NCBI GenBank assembly: GCA_022773825.1
Contig: JALFOF010000022.1
Coordinates: forward strand, 1-40,582
From: Prevotella sp.
GTDB lineage: Bacteria > Bacteroidota > Bacteroidia > Bacteroidales > Bacteroidaceae
Length of the DNA: 40,582 nucleotides
Direction: 5' to 3'
Below are positions 40,541-40,582 of the stretch, piece after piece (position 1 is the first letter of the stretch; every line of letters begins with the position of its first letter). The notes under the pieces were generated by a model. That model saw only the letters and a list, made by a program, of their open reading frames with translations, made no database searches and was not told where the DNA came from. The position numbers and the translations under genes were made by a program.

Positions 40541-40582
40541 TTAGAATCTCCAACCGAGACGGATTGCTGGCTCAACATAGAA
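40541..40582 (-). CDS. C-terminal end of an outer-membrane beta-barrel protein (partial)
   Basis: Reading in from the window edge on the minus strand gives FYVEPAIRLGWRF followed by TAA at 40543-40541. Alternating hydrophobic and aromatic residues ending in a terminal Phe are the C-terminal strand signature of outer-membrane beta-barrels recognised by the BAM complex. V-E-P-x-x-R-x-G-W-x-F endings occur in OmpW/OmpA-like and P13-type Bacteroidales proteins. Only 13 residues are visible, so the family cannot be set. The terminator just downstream supports a real gene end. Confidence 0.6.
   Translation of the reverse strand, partial: FYVEPAIRLGWRF

Overview
The window looks like chromosome from a Bacteroidota bacterium, most likely a Prevotella-like member of the Bacteroidales. 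Several genes are preceded by the TTTG / 19-20 nt / TAnnTTTG promoter type of that phylum. Purine-rich ribosome binding sites are mostly absent. PurF, SerA and DUF4835 have the forms I know from Bacteroidales, and the secreted enzymes end in short tails of the 'YNLxGxxV...GIYIxxGKK' type. No phage, insertion sequence, CRISPR array or rRNA operon was seen.

Layout. (1) 1-10073 is a carbohydrate-degradation region. It holds a secreted PL1 pectate lyase (minus, 3' end outside the window), a TerB/J-domain membrane protein, a one-component sensor (periplasmic propeller, one membrane helix, AraC-type DNA-binding domain, no kinase), a large secreted GH30 glycosidase, a decapitated fragment of another secreted protein, and a 54-residue small protein. 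(2) 10175-15281 (minus) holds nagB, an AraJ-type MFS permease, a secreted heparinase II/III-like protein and an omega-amidase. (3) 15504-17607 (minus) is a serC-serA serine biosynthesis unit with its own promoter. (4) 17766-28471 (minus) is a close-packed series glmS-purF-carA-carB-dapA-HD-menA that starts with three successive glutamine amidotransferase functions and ends at a clear hairpin terminator. (5) 28622-31180 (minus) holds a polysaccharide export lipoprotein, a TetR regulator and a DUF3127 protein with an SSB-like acidic tip. (6) 31394-40092 (plus) is a housekeeping series dnaN, exonuclease, DUF4835, recN, a pseudo-protease/TPR protein, engB and an ABC-F ATPase. (7) 40168-40582 (minus) has an initiator tRNA-Met and the last 13 codons of an outer-membrane beta-barrel gene.

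Genes likely to work together: the propeller-AraC sensor probably controls nearby glycan genes, and TGTTGC repeats lie just upstream of the GH30 promoter. NagB and GlmS link amino-sugar breakdown and synthesis. CarAB, PurF and GlmS all spend glutamine on nucleotide or cell-wall precursors.

The least explained structure is in two dispersed non-coding repeat families. One is a 22-bp-period repeat at three intergenic sites, two of which end in a perfect 15-16 bp hairpin with a 7-nt loop. The other is an AACCTAAAACC-type inverted/tandem repeat at two sites that share the 12-mer GGTCACTTCGCC in the loop. These, the kinase-less membrane AraC sensor and the 54-aa protein are the best candidates for something undescribed.
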